From Promethearchaeota archaeon (lineage in GTDB: Archaea > Asgardarchaeota > Lokiarchaeia > Sigyniarchaeales > SOKP01): 64,000 bases of DNA. The position numbers were made by a program, and so were the translations under genes. Shown in pieces: positions 1 through 8,527 of the stretch; within the stretch, counting starts at the first letter, position 1, and each line of letters opens with the position of its first letter. The notes beneath the pieces are model-generated. The model was given only the letters and a program-made list of their open reading frames with translations, ran no database searches and was not told the DNA's origin. The DNA lies in NCBI GenBank assembly GCA_011364925.1, contig RDOA01000017.1, forward strand, positions 1 through 64,000, given 5' to 3'.

Positions 1-433
1 ACTTGGGAATGAAAAAGTTAAGGAACGATTTCTTACGGGAGGAATCGAAAAAATATCTATTTCTAAAGTTAAGAATGGTCAAATTCGAGAACCTGATAAT
101 GATTTTGATATATCGTTAATACAAGGTTTCAGCCAAAACTTCGATTTTTACAATATGAATTTCGAGATATTCTTGGAAGAATTAGTTAGAATTACAAAAC
201 CAAATGGTATAATCTGTATTTTTGCTCGAAAGGAATTGACACTTCCAGATTCTCCTTCTATATCTAATAATTTTGTAAGAAATATCTTTTCTTTGTATAA
301 TAAATCAATAAGAATCGAAGGAAACAACATTACTAAGGTCCATTTAAATGATGTTTTATTAAAAGCTGACTTAAAAAATATTCAAATTATTGAAGATGAA
401 GGTATAATAATTGGAATAGGTAATGTAGAATAG
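1..433 (+). CDS. Partial CDS, possible SAM-dependent methyltransferase C-terminus
   Basis: The reading frame is open from base 2 to the TAG at 431-433, so this is the 3' end of a gene that begins off the left edge; the track's internal ATG at 155 is not a real start. About 143 residues are visible. The stretch FLEELVRITKPNGIICIF resembles the late motif of class I methyltransferases (a helix, then '(L)KPGG' and a strand), where a loop follows the catalytic core. The SAM-binding motif would lie upstream and cannot be checked. It converges with the membrane-protein gene on the other strand only 5 bases away. The methyltransferase call is an inference from one motif; a hypothetical protein is equally possible. 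Confidence 0.4.
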   Translation, partial: LGNEKVKERFLTGGIEKISISKVKNGQIREPDNDFDISLIQGFSQNFDFYNMNFEIFLEELVRITKPNGIICIFARKELTLPDSPSISNNFVRNIFSLYNKSIRIEGNNITKVHLNDVLLKADLKNIQIIEDEGIIIGIGNVE

Positions 434-438
434 CTTTC

Positions 439-1152
439 TTAATCTTCTAAAGTTTTAGCAAGGCCGTAATAAATAAAGCTGAGACCAAGAAAGACAATGA
501 TGAATATGATTATAGTATAAAAGAAAAACGATAGATGGAAAAAAATGAGTATACTAGTGAACATTGGATAGCTGAAGAATAATCCTACTCCCCCTATATA
601 AAACAAAAATCGTTTCTTTAATTCCTTATTTGTAAAACTACTTAAATTCTTAGAAGAGAGATATAAAGTTGCAATTAGCATTATCAGCAGCGTTATAAAG
701 AAGAATAAGAAAAATTCAAGATTCATAGTTGTGACTACTATACTGTTTGTTACTACTTCAATTGTCATTCCCTCAGGAATAAATAACATAATCGATGTGA
801 TTCCAAAATATATGATAAGATAGATAAGAATATTCTTCAATTTAGACATTATATCGTACTTAAATAGGATTAAAGAGTATAAAAATAATAAACCAGCACC
901 CCCAATAGCTCCTATAAAAAAAGCACTAACCGAAATTACAGTAGCAAGTAAAGATAATGCGGGATTTCTAAATAAAATGTAGAATGTTAGGACACTACTT
1001 GAAGACATGGTTAAACAGAACGAAGCAAACACTTGGTTTAACTTACTTCTCACATTTCTCCTCAAAGCCTTATATGTAATATAAATTATAATCCCAGAAT
1101 AGATAAGAAAAATTAAGTAGACTATAATGCTTAAAATGTAATCGAACGACAT
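439..1152 (-). CDS. Hypothetical seven-transmembrane protein
   Basis: 237 residues, almost entirely hydrophobic, with about seven predicted membrane helices and no soluble domain. The first helix begins within ten residues of the start (YILSIIVYLIFLIYSGIIIY) and the last ends a few residues before the stop. There are short charged loops such as KALRRNVRSK after helix 1. The topology is like that of the 7TM sensor part of some prokaryotic receptors and like the N-terminal half of the 44863-45906 protein in this window, but no kinase or other output domain follows. I do not recognise the family. It is convergent with the partial gene at the left edge and has an AT-rich upstream gap of about 200 bases in which I see no further gene. 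Confidence 0.55.
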   Translation of the reverse strand: MSFDYILSIIVYLIFLIYSGIIIYITYKALRRNVRSKLNQVFASFCLTMSSSSVLTFYILFRNPALSLLATVISVSAFFIGAIGGAGLLFLYSLILFKYDIMSKLKNILIYLIIYFGITSIMLFIPEGMTIEVVTNSIVVTTMNLEFFLFFFITLLIMLIATLYLSSKNLSSFTNKELKKRFLFYIGGVGLFFSYPMFTSILIFFHLSFFFYTIIIFIIVFLGLSFIYYGLAKTLED

Positions 1153-1359
1153 TAACGTAAATATTCTCCAAACTACAGCTTAATAGTGCATATTTTAGAT
1201 ATATATTTTATAAATTTTTTCACTTTACTCATTAAATAAATACTCAAATACATGTTTTTTTCAAAAATAGAAAAAATATGCTCTTAGTGTGAAGAAGAAT
1301 TTTTAAAATTTTAATAAAAAAATCATTTGAGAAAATATCTGAAAAAAAAAGAGTTAAAA

Positions 1360-1878
1360 TTAATCTCTTTTAAAAAATCCACTGATAAATCCTATAATTC
1401 CTCCAACTAACATAACGTAAGTCCCGAGGGCAACAGTTGCCATACTCAAAGTTCCCGACGGACCAATTTCTAAAGTGTAGGGTATTATTCCGGGAATTAT
1501 CCCTCCCGTATCTAAAAACACACCGACATAATTAATTATATCTGCAGGCATATCTAGACTTCCAAAGAGAATTGCCATAGTCATCGCGATTGGCATCAAT
1601 GACCCGATTATTGCTAATGCCCGACTTTTTACTCCAATAAGTATTAGAACTCCTGACGCTAAAAATAAGATATAACACGCTCCAACAATATAAATCACAA
1701 AAGTCGGAACGCCCCACAAAGCTGCTACAATCGCTGCGTTTGTAAAGTAGTCAGAAAGATTTTTAATTAATCCAATTCCGGAAGCATCAGCTAGTCCGAC
1801 TGTGAACCAAGTTAAGAAGAATGTGCCCACAAGAACAATTATGCCAGAGATTAAACTTAAAATAGATCCTTTTTCCAT
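1360..1878 (-). CDS. Hypothetical four-transmembrane protein
   Basis: 172 residues with four probable membrane helices: near residues 7-27 (LSLISGIIVLVGTFFLTWF), 50-80, 85-108 and 145-168. The loops are small and mostly uncharged, with a Pro/Gly-rich extracytoplasmic loop (GGIIPGIIPY) before the last helix; the chain ends with FFKRD, which suggests a cytoplasmic C-terminus. No catalytic or metal-binding motif is visible. It lies 100 bases downstream of no other co-directional gene, so probably is a single transcription unit, with the DUF3604 gene following in the same direction. Function unknown. Confidence 0.5.
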   Translation of the reverse strand: MEKGSILSLISGIIVLVGTFFLTWFTVGLADASGIGLIKNLSDYFTNAAIVAALWGVPTFVIYIVGACYILFLASGVLILIGVKSRALAIIGSLMPIAMTMAILFGSLDMPADIINYVGVFLDTGGIIPGIIPYTLEIGPSGTLSMATVALGTYVMLVGGIIGFISGFFKRD

Positions 1879-1978
1879 TTCACTAACCTTTTTTTTAATT
1901 TTATAATTAGATTTATTGAAATTAATAATCTTATAAGATTTTGTTTTTAATATAGCTTTCGTAATAGAATCTAAGTCA

Positions 1979-4147
1979 CTATGTATTAATATACTCTACC
2001 CATATAGGTCCAGCCCACGTCATCCTCCCATTATCTCCAACAACTCTTACTACATAAAAGTCAAAACCACCAGTATTTAACGTACTTGGGTCAATAGGAT
2101 TATCACTATAGCTATTGATATAATACTTTCCATCAACTTCGAGGCAATAAGGTTCAAAAGTTGCTCCAACTATGGGTTCAGCATCAAATACAGAAACATT
2201 GACTATTGGAGTGGATATATCTATTGATTGCCAGAGAAGTCCATTTTTCAAAATCTCGATTCTTCCTTCCCAATCGGGCGTCCAATGATTATTAACGGAA
2301 GCTGCTATTGATCTTTGACCCGCAGGCGAACCATCTTGAGCTAAAAAGATATTTATCTTTCTGTTTGAAAACTGATTACTTACAAGCAAAGTAGAACCTT
2401 GACCGACTTTCGTCCCATTAATATTAAAAAAAAGAATTGGTCTTCCATGGTCTGAGTTCGCGTAAATCTCTTGATCTTCTAAACCGCTAAATACGCCTTC
2501 TCTGGTTAAGTTATCAACAAAAGCAGCTGTTAATCCTCCTGGGTAGGGATGCTCGTTTCTTGTTAGCCAGATACTATAGGGACGTTGATGACCGATATAA
2601 GCTCTAGTGTGACTTAAACTGTGTCCTGAGTGTCCGTCGTGGTTATCTCCCGAACTATAAAGCGTCATCCTATATCCCATTTTAAATGCGTCCATGATTG
2701 AAGATCCATAAGTGTATTCTGGAGGAGGATCAATTGCTCCGCGATAATTTAACGGATCTCTCTGTTCGAATAAGAAATCTCCATGAACGGAGGATACTTC
2801 CGCAATTTTAACGTATTTGGGATTAATATAGGTCCAATCTTGGATATACGCTTTTTTCGTGGTATGGTGCGGTAACGCTAATGCTCTCGAACCAGTTTGC
2901 CCAGTAAATTCGTCCAAAGCGCTCCATAAGCCTTGAGTAGTAGGAATAGTGATATAGGATAGAATAGGATTCTTCAAAAGCTGATTTCCACTGAAGATAC
3001 AAGTGTAGTGTCCAGTCTGAACCTGTGTCCATTCGATTCCATGAAAAGTAACGAACTCATTTGGCTCATAGGCGAGATTGGTACCTCTCTCTAATCGATC
3101 TAACGACCCAGGATTCCACATCAAAATTTCTCCATGATCAGTTATAGCAGTAAATTCAAGCCCAGCGATGTAGCGAGCGTAATAAAGAGAGTGCTCAGGA
3201 GTTCCTGAACCATCAGAGAGTTCCGTGTGAGCGTGAAAATCTCCCCATACAATTAATTGCTCATTGATCGAGTAATTTTTCACTAGTATGGGATTGCTGT
3301 AATAAGTATTTAAAGTTATAGAGTCGTAAACTAATACATAATGGATTCCTGTGGTGTTAACGCTCATCTGAAAGTTATGAATGCCGTTATCTTTTCCATC
3401 CTTTATTTCATATGCGATATCCGATCCAAAAATCTGTCCGCTAAACGTGTAAGAATTAGGCAAATTCGCGATTGGATTGGTGATTTCACTCCCTGAACTA
3501 ATATTGAGAGAATAAAGTGAAAAATCAACAGTACCCTTATAAGTTGCACTTAAGCGTTCAAATTGGTCCCAGGCTTCAATTTTAAGTTCGAAGGGTTCGC
3601 CTATATTTGCCTTTGAAGGAGCATGAACCCAAAGTAAGCGAGGAGTGTTATCAAACATTACTCCGAGATCAATACTTATACTTGACCATAATAGTATTGG
3701 TGTTATAATTACTCCCAATTTTATCGCTAATCGAGCTTTGTTGGGAATTTTGTAAATTCGGGTTAATATCCGAGAATTAACTGTTTTTACGAAGTTTGTT
3801 TTCTTCTTTATGATACTCACGATTACTAATAGAACATCAAAAGTGAGAAAAATTCCAAGTCCTGAATAGATTGCTAAATTGAGGGGAGAAAGCGCTTTAT
3901 AATAAAAGACCAGCTGAGTTATGAACGCAATCGAGTACGAAAGAAGAACTCCATTTCTTTTCCAGGCAATGTCTTTAAAACCAATAAAATAGAAAACTCC
4001 TATTAACACTCCAATAAAGGACCAAAAATAAAAGAAAAAAGTTATAATTCCAAAGATGTATAACAACATCCTAGGGAGACGCCACCAAGGCGACGGCTCC
4101 GGTTTTCGAAAAAACTCAAAGATTCGATTATTTGATAACTTTTTCAT
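1979..4147 (-). CDS. Membrane-anchored DUF3604 / PHP-like metal-dependent protein
   Basis: 722 residues. The N-terminal ~165 residues hold about five membrane helices (LLYIFGIITFFFYFW; VLLSYSIAFITQLVFYY; FLTFDVLLVIVSII; GVIITPILLWSSI). A beta-sandwich-like region follows (about 170-300). From about residue 303 comes the DUF3604 family core, related to PHP phosphoesterases: GDFHAHTELSDGSG, ITDHGE, LPHHT and SSGDNHDGHSG supply the His/Asp metal ligands expected of this fold. DUF3604 proteins are usually secreted or soluble and their substrate is not established; the multi-helix membrane anchor here places the catalytic domain outside the cell. The gene is followed at 20 bases upstream by the iron-sulfur gene in the same direction, which may mean co-transcription. 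Family assignment is good; the substrate is unknown. Confidence 0.75.
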   Translation of the reverse strand: MKKLSNNRIFEFFRKPEPSPWWRLPRMLLYIFGIITFFFYFWSFIGVLIGVFYFIGFKDIAWKRNGVLLSYSIAFITQLVFYYKALSPLNLAIYSGLGIFLTFDVLLVIVSIIKKKTNFVKTVNSRILTRIYKIPNKARLAIKLGVIITPILLWSSISIDLGVMFDNTPRLLWVHAPSKANIGEPFELKIEAWDQFERLSATYKGTVDFSLYSLNISSGSEITNPIANLPNSYTFSGQIFGSDIAYEIKDGKDNGIHNFQMSVNTTGIHYVLVYDSITLNTYYSNPILVKNYSINEQLIVWGDFHAHTELSDGSGTPEHSLYYARYIAGLEFTAITDHGEILMWNPGSLDRLERGTNLAYEPNEFVTFHGIEWTQVQTGHYTCIFSGNQLLKNPILSYITIPTTQGLWSALDEFTGQTGSRALALPHHTTKKAYIQDWTYINPKYVKIAEVSSVHGDFLFEQRDPLNYRGAIDPPPEYTYGSSIMDAFKMGYRMTLYSSGDNHDGHSGHSLSHTRAYIGHQRPYSIWLTRNEHPYPGGLTAAFVDNLTREGVFSGLEDQEIYANSDHGRPILFFNINGTKVGQGSTLLVSNQFSNRKINIFLAQDGSPAGQRSIAASVNNHWTPDWEGRIEILKNGLLWQSIDISTPIVNVSVFDAEPIVGATFEPYCLEVDGKYYINSYSDNPIDPSTLNTGGFDFYVVRVVGDNGRMTWAGPIWVEYINT

Positions 4148-4167
4148 TTTATCTCCTTCTGTAGAAC

Positions 4168-5346
4168 TCAGCTTTTAACTTCGATGTCAATTTGATCTAA
4201 AATTTCCATCAAATCTAACACTTGGAAGTCGAAATTGTAATGTGTTGCTGAATCTGATAAGTTTGTTTTACAGAATGGACATGTTGATGTAATAATTGTA
4301 GCTCCTGTTTCTTTTGCTTCCTCAAGGCGCTCTTTAGAAACTTCTAAAGCCCATTCAGGATATCCAATCTTTACACCACCCCCTGCTCCACAGCACCACG
4401 CAAAATTTCGGTTTCTTTTCATCTCTACTAATTTTAAACCGGGTATTTGCTTGTAAATTTCTCTCGGTAGCTCGTAAACTCCCATGTGTCTTCCCAAATG
4501 ACACGGATCGTGGTAAGTAACTGTCTTGTTGAATTCAGATTTAAACTCAATCTTTTTATCGTCAAGCAGTTTTTTTACCAACTCGAGGGAATGGTAGATT
4601 TCTAAATCGGAATCGTGTCCAAATCTCTTAAAATCTTTCGTTAACGTTTTATAACATCCAGCACATGAAGTTATAACTTTTGTCGCTCCCGCTTTTTTAA
4701 TTTGTTCGAGGTTGTAACCCATGTAATCATCGATAATGCTTAATTGACCAGTTCTGATCATCGGACTTGTGCAACAATGCTCGTCAATTAACGTAAAATC
4801 TATCCCTACCTTTTTCAAAAACCTGAGCGTAGAATCTCTGAGAGATTTTTGCCGATAATTGGAAGTACAACCAATAAAGTAAACCCATTCTGCTTTCTCC
4901 GGTAAATTGTACTCTTTTTTCAATTCTGAGTTATCTGAATTTGGATCACCATAAGGATTGCAGCTGTCTTCGCATCGACTCACTAAAAACTTTTGTTTTT
5001 CAGCAGGACCAATATTCTTAACAGCTAATTCTCTGAGCGCTTCTATCATTTCTACGATATAATCGGCGTGAGGCGCTTGACATGCGTCCATACATGCACC
5101 GCATGTTGTACAGGCAAATATAGGATCGATTAAATCTTCCGTCCATTCTAAATCTCCGTTTAAAACGCCTCGGATTATTCTAATTCGGCCGGACGCCCAA
5201 TACGATTCGAAGAGGAATTTTTCTCCGCTCGGACAGGATTTCTCGAATTCTTTATAGCTATATTTACACGTACTGCATTTGATGCACCGTTCAAACGCCA
5301 TTTCTAAAACATCTTTTCCGATCAAGCTATCATCTATTTCAACCAT
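4168..5346 (-). CDS. Iron-sulfur oxidoreductase, two [4Fe-4S] plus two CCG domains (GlcF/HdrD-like)
   Basis: 392 residues. The N-terminus carries two ferredoxin-like cluster motifs: C21-x2-C24-x2-C27-x10-C38-P and C79-x2-C82-x2-C85-x3-C89. Two CCG (cysteine-rich) domains follow, with EHCCTSP, TSCAGC, HDPCHLG, AWCCGAGGG and STCPFC, as in GlcF, LutA and HdrB/HdrD. Such proteins take electrons from a flavoprotein partner and pass them to quinone, a disulfide or another carrier. Its ATG follows the TAA of the FAD oxidase directly (TAAATG), so the two are certainly one operon and probably one enzyme. A paralogous pair lies at 8528-11258. The electron acceptor cannot be told from sequence. Confidence 0.85.
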   Translation of the reverse strand: MVEIDDSLIGKDVLEMAFERCIKCSTCKYSYKEFEKSCPSGEKFLFESYWASGRIRIIRGVLNGDLEWTEDLIDPIFACTTCGACMDACQAPHADYIVEMIEALRELAVKNIGPAEKQKFLVSRCEDSCNPYGDPNSDNSELKKEYNLPEKAEWVYFIGCTSNYRQKSLRDSTLRFLKKVGIDFTLIDEHCCTSPMIRTGQLSIIDDYMGYNLEQIKKAGATKVITSCAGCYKTLTKDFKRFGHDSDLEIYHSLELVKKLLDDKKIEFKSEFNKTVTYHDPCHLGRHMGVYELPREIYKQIPGLKLVEMKRNRNFAWCCGAGGGVKIGYPEWALEVSKERLEEAKETGATIITSTCPFCKTNLSDSATHYNFDFQVLDLMEILDQIDIEVKS

Positions 5347-6822
5347 TTATGTGTTCCACCTTCCTGGATTAAATATATTATTTGGATCCAAACAATGTTT
5401 TACTTTTTCAAAAAGAGCGATCCATCCTGGATTGATTTTCTTTCTTAATTTTGCGGTTATCCACGATGGAGTTTTATAGGGAATGCACCCTAAATCTATA
5501 CACACATCAGCAATTTCTTCCACTAGTTTGACAATTTTCTCTTGATCCTTGAATTTTTTAAACCTAAAAATAGGTCGGAATATAGCGTAATGTCCTCCCT
5601 TCATGATTTTAAGGTAATTAAATGGGGGAACTCCGTGTTTACGATAGAGCTCGTCGGTTTTTACAATCAGCTCTTCAAACTTGTGAGACGGAGCGTAAGC
5701 GCCAAACCACGTTAAACCACTATACTCGTGTAAAGATAAAATTTGTGAAGGTAAATCGTAAATATTACGGGCTTTTAAGTTGAATAGCTTTGCAAATTCG
5801 TTGTAGTCAATTACGTGAATATTAGTTCCTTCACTATTCAATTTCTCAATTATAGTATGAAGAATCTCTAACTTAGCGTTCATTTGGTTTTCAGTCTTTG
5901 CAGACATTGGCATTACTGCTGTATAAGGAGGCTCTTCAGGATATCTCACAGGTTCTGGGATACCCACTTCCATTTTTGCAACCTCTACTGAAAATGCGGC
6001 AACATCGTTAACAATTTCTGCTTTTCCAACCTCTCTTAAGAAGGGACCAATATCCGTTAATCCAAAACAGACTACGAGCTGAGGTTTTTCAATTGGTTCT
6101 TTTGGCCATAGTTGCACCGCACACTTTGTAACTAAACCTGTCATTCCCTGAAAGTTAACAAACAAACCCAAAAGATCGGGCATAGGATATCGACACCACC
6201 AACTATCGTCTTCCGCTTTGTCTTTACCATAAAAACAAGAGCCAATTCGAGCCACAGTGCCATCAGCCGTGATAACCTCAAGGCCGTTAATACTATCTGC
6301 CATTGAACCTATTTTAGCCCCTAAATTCGTCATACCACTTAACAACGCATTTCCTACTACGCCTGCATAAGGAGGTGCGTTCGGGAAGCTATACCTTAAG
6401 TTTGGATAATTTTCTTTTAAATATTTTTTAAGCTGACCGAAAGTAACTCCCGGTTCTAAAAGAGCGTACATCATGTTATCGTCGACATGAAGGATTTTAT
6501 TCATTTTTTTACCAAAATCAACAACAACTCCGCCGTAATCCGGAATAGTTAATCCACCTACATTATTTCCCGTCGTATAGGGAACGATTGGAATAGAATA
6601 TTCATTGCAAAATTTAACCAGTTCAATTAATTGTTCCTTATTTTCGGGTATCACAACAAAATCAGGCATATGCGGTTTGTTTTCAGTCATGTCCTGCGAA
6701 TAGGGATACAAGTCAACTGCTTTATCAGTAACATGTTCATTACCAAAAATTTCAATCAGCTTAGAATTAGTTTCTTCTCTTGAAATCTTATCAAAAACAT
6801 TTCTTTGTTCTGTTTGAGTCAT
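5347..6822 (-). CDS. FAD-linked oxidase (PCMH/VAO fold, GlcD or 4-cresol-dehydrogenase-like)
   Basis: 491 residues. The N-terminal FAD-binding_4 (PCMH) domain is recognisable: FVVIPENKEQLIELVKFC, the pyrophosphate-binding region VPYTTGNNVGGLT, VVVDFGKKMNKIL and YALLEPGVTFGQL. The long middle part binds substrate, and the C-terminus ends with the family signature DPNNIFNPGRW. Homologues oxidise 2-hydroxy acids (GlcD, D-lactate dehydrogenase) or aromatic alcohols (4-cresol dehydrogenase, vanillyl-alcohol oxidase); the NPGRW end and the extended substrate domain recall the latter, but the substrate is not determinable. It is fused translationally (TAAATG) to the Fe-S gene and starts 10 bases after the SCP2-like gene's stop, so the operon is SCP2-FAD-FeS. 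Confidence 0.85.
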   Translation of the reverse strand: MTQTEQRNVFDKISREETNSKLIEIFGNEHVTDKAVDLYPYSQDMTENKPHMPDFVVIPENKEQLIELVKFCNEYSIPIVPYTTGNNVGGLTIPDYGGVVVDFGKKMNKILHVDDNMMYALLEPGVTFGQLKKYLKENYPNLRYSFPNAPPYAGVVGNALLSGMTNLGAKIGSMADSINGLEVITADGTVARIGSCFYGKDKAEDDSWWCRYPMPDLLGLFVNFQGMTGLVTKCAVQLWPKEPIEKPQLVVCFGLTDIGPFLREVGKAEIVNDVAAFSVEVAKMEVGIPEPVRYPEEPPYTAVMPMSAKTENQMNAKLEILHTIIEKLNSEGTNIHVIDYNEFAKLFNLKARNIYDLPSQILSLHEYSGLTWFGAYAPSHKFEELIVKTDELYRKHGVPPFNYLKIMKGGHYAIFRPIFRFKKFKDQEKIVKLVEEIADVCIDLGCIPYKTPSWITAKLRKKINPGWIALFEKVKHCLDPNNIFNPGRWNT

Positions 6823-6832
6823 TAAGATTTTC

Positions 6833-7261
6833 TCACCTTGTCTTTTTATTTAGTTCGTAATAATTGACATTTGGCTCTTGGGCAACCATTTGCATTGAGA
6901 CTACAAATATGTTGTAAAACCGCATAATTTTTTCGCTATCTTCGCCAAGACCTTCAATTTCCATTTTCTTTTCTTCGATGGCGTAAAACGGATTTAACCT
7001 ATCGTTGGCGATATCAAGCATCGTATTAACATGGATTTTTACCTTCATATCGGGCTCTGGGAGCTCTCTCCTTTCAAATCTAATGTTCTCGCCTTCAAAT
7101 ACCACTGTCACTGGGTAGAATGGCTCAATGTGAAGCACAATTTTTTTGTTCCAATCTTTTGCGTGTTTAATAAACTTCTTATCGTTCGCTCTAGAGGAAA
7201 AAACATTATATAAGGACAAGGAGATTAAATCGTCTGGAAATTCAATATTCAACATAAACAC
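6833..7261 (-). CDS. SCP2-like sterol/lipid-binding domain protein
   Basis: 142 residues. The second half reads like an SCP2 domain: a beta-sheet with VTVVFEGENIRFE, then the characteristic MKVKIHVNTMLDIAN ... NPFYAIEEKKMEIEG, which matches the SCP2 pattern of a strand, a 'l..i..G...p..a...g.l.i.G' helix/loop and a final helix. SCP2 domains bind hydrophobic ligands such as acyl chains or CoA esters. It is the first gene of an operon with the FAD oxidase and Fe-S protein, which hints that the substrate of that enzyme pair is hydrophobic (inference). Possibly starts at the second ATG (MLNIEF). No transmembrane segment is visible. Confidence 0.55.
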   Translation of the reverse strand: MFMLNIEFPDDLISLSLYNVFSSRANDKKFIKHAKDWNKKIVLHIEPFYPVTVVFEGENIRFERRELPEPDMKVKIHVNTMLDIANDRLNPFYAIEEKKMEIEGLGEDSEKIMRFYNIFVVSMQMVAQEPNVNYYELNKKTR

Positions 7262-7352
7262 TCATAAATTTTCAATTATTTTAATTAAATTATTTTTAAA
7301 TTCAAATTAGTAAATACATAAAAAAATTATTAAAGTTGAATCCATTTTGACT

Positions 7353-8384
7353 CTACTTTAACAGCGAAGCGTTTCTTTTTATTACATCTTCAGCTTTCGT
7401 TATTATTCGTTCAATGATGTCATTTACATCATCTATGCTGTCTATAATTCCAATTGACTGACCAAGTAATACCGCTCCTGTTGTAATATCTCCATTATAT
7501 ACTCTATCGTAAGCACCTAAGTCCCTTGCTCTTTGTTCAGATGTTATTGAATTTTCGTATTCGATCATTTCCTCTTTACTACTAGGAGCAGGATGAGCTA
7601 AAGCGTATTCGTTTTTATACAGACGAATTGGTCCAAAAGAACCTGTATAGAGCCCCGTATCTTGCGGTTGTCCTGGAGGAATCAACGCTTTGTACTTTTC
7701 GTGAAATTCACTCTGCTTAGAGGCGATAAATCTCGATCCCATTGCTATTGCTCCTGCACCCAACGAGAGTGCTGCCGCTAAAGACTCGCCAGTGGCAAAA
7801 CCTCCACAAGCAATCTTTGGTAGATCAGGGAAATACTTGTTGATTTGTTGGAGTAAAACAAGGGTGCTTACTCTCTCATACGATTGGTGTCCTCCCCCTT
7901 CAGTACCGGTTACTACTATTCCATCCACATTAGAATCTAAGCACTTTTTAGCTAACCATACTGCTGGAGCTACGTGGAAGTGCTTGACTTCCGAATTTTC
8001 GCGTAATTCTTGGAAATACTTGGATTCTGGAAGAAATCTTGAAGATCCTGCTGAAGTTAACCAATACTTACACTGATCGCGCATTTTTACATTATTCATT
8101 ACTATTTTCGGTAAGGATCTAACCATTTGTTTGACACCGGGATTATTTCGAGATGTAAGAATATTTAGACCAAATGGTTTATCTGTGTGCTCAATCATGT
8201 ATTCTATACTTGCTTTATGCTCTTCTACGGGATCTGTACCAACAATATTAACGTTTGACAACACCCCTAGCCCTCCAGCTTCACTTACAGCCAATGCTAA
8301 TTCACGGGTAAAGAAGGGACCCATTGGAGCGCTAAAAATAGGATGTTTAATCCCAAACATTTTAGTTATATTTGTTTCAATCAT
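7353..8384 (-). CDS. Nitronate monooxygenase / FabK-family FMN enzyme
   Basis: 343 residues of the FMN-dependent TIM-barrel NMO (2-nitropropane dioxygenase) family. Diagnostic parts are the start MFGIKHPIFSAPMG, then SEAGGLGVLS, GIVVTGTEGGGH (phosphate/FMN loop, GxEGGGH), PKIACGGFATGESLAAAL and GAGAIAMGSRFIAS. Members oxidise nitronates or, as FabK, reduce enoyl-ACP; many annotated members have unknown substrates. It sits between the two paralogous FAD/Fe-S pairs, pointing away from one and toward the SCP2-like gene, about 90 bases away. FMN-binding and fold are safe; the reaction is not. Confidence 0.8.
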   Translation of the reverse strand: MIETNITKMFGIKHPIFSAPMGPFFTRELALAVSEAGGLGVLSNVNIVGTDPVEEHKASIEYMIEHTDKPFGLNILTSRNNPGVKQMVRSLPKIVMNNVKMRDQCKYWLTSAGSSRFLPESKYFQELRENSEVKHFHVAPAVWLAKKCLDSNVDGIVVTGTEGGGHQSYERVSTLVLLQQINKYFPDLPKIACGGFATGESLAAALSLGAGAIAMGSRFIASKQSEFHEKYKALIPPGQPQDTGLYTGSFGPIRLYKNEYALAHPAPSSKEEMIEYENSITSEQRARDLGAYDRVYNGDITTGAVLLGQSIGIIDSIDDVNDIIERIITKAEDVIKRNASLLK

Positions 8385-8527
8385 TTAATATATCACCTTT
8401 ATTTTGATAAATTAGCAGAATTTTTAAAACTAATTCTTTAGAGGATATGTTTATAATCTGTTTGTTTTTTGATAACAACAAAAAGTATTTAATATTATCA
8501 AGGGAGTAACTCTTAACAAAATCAAAG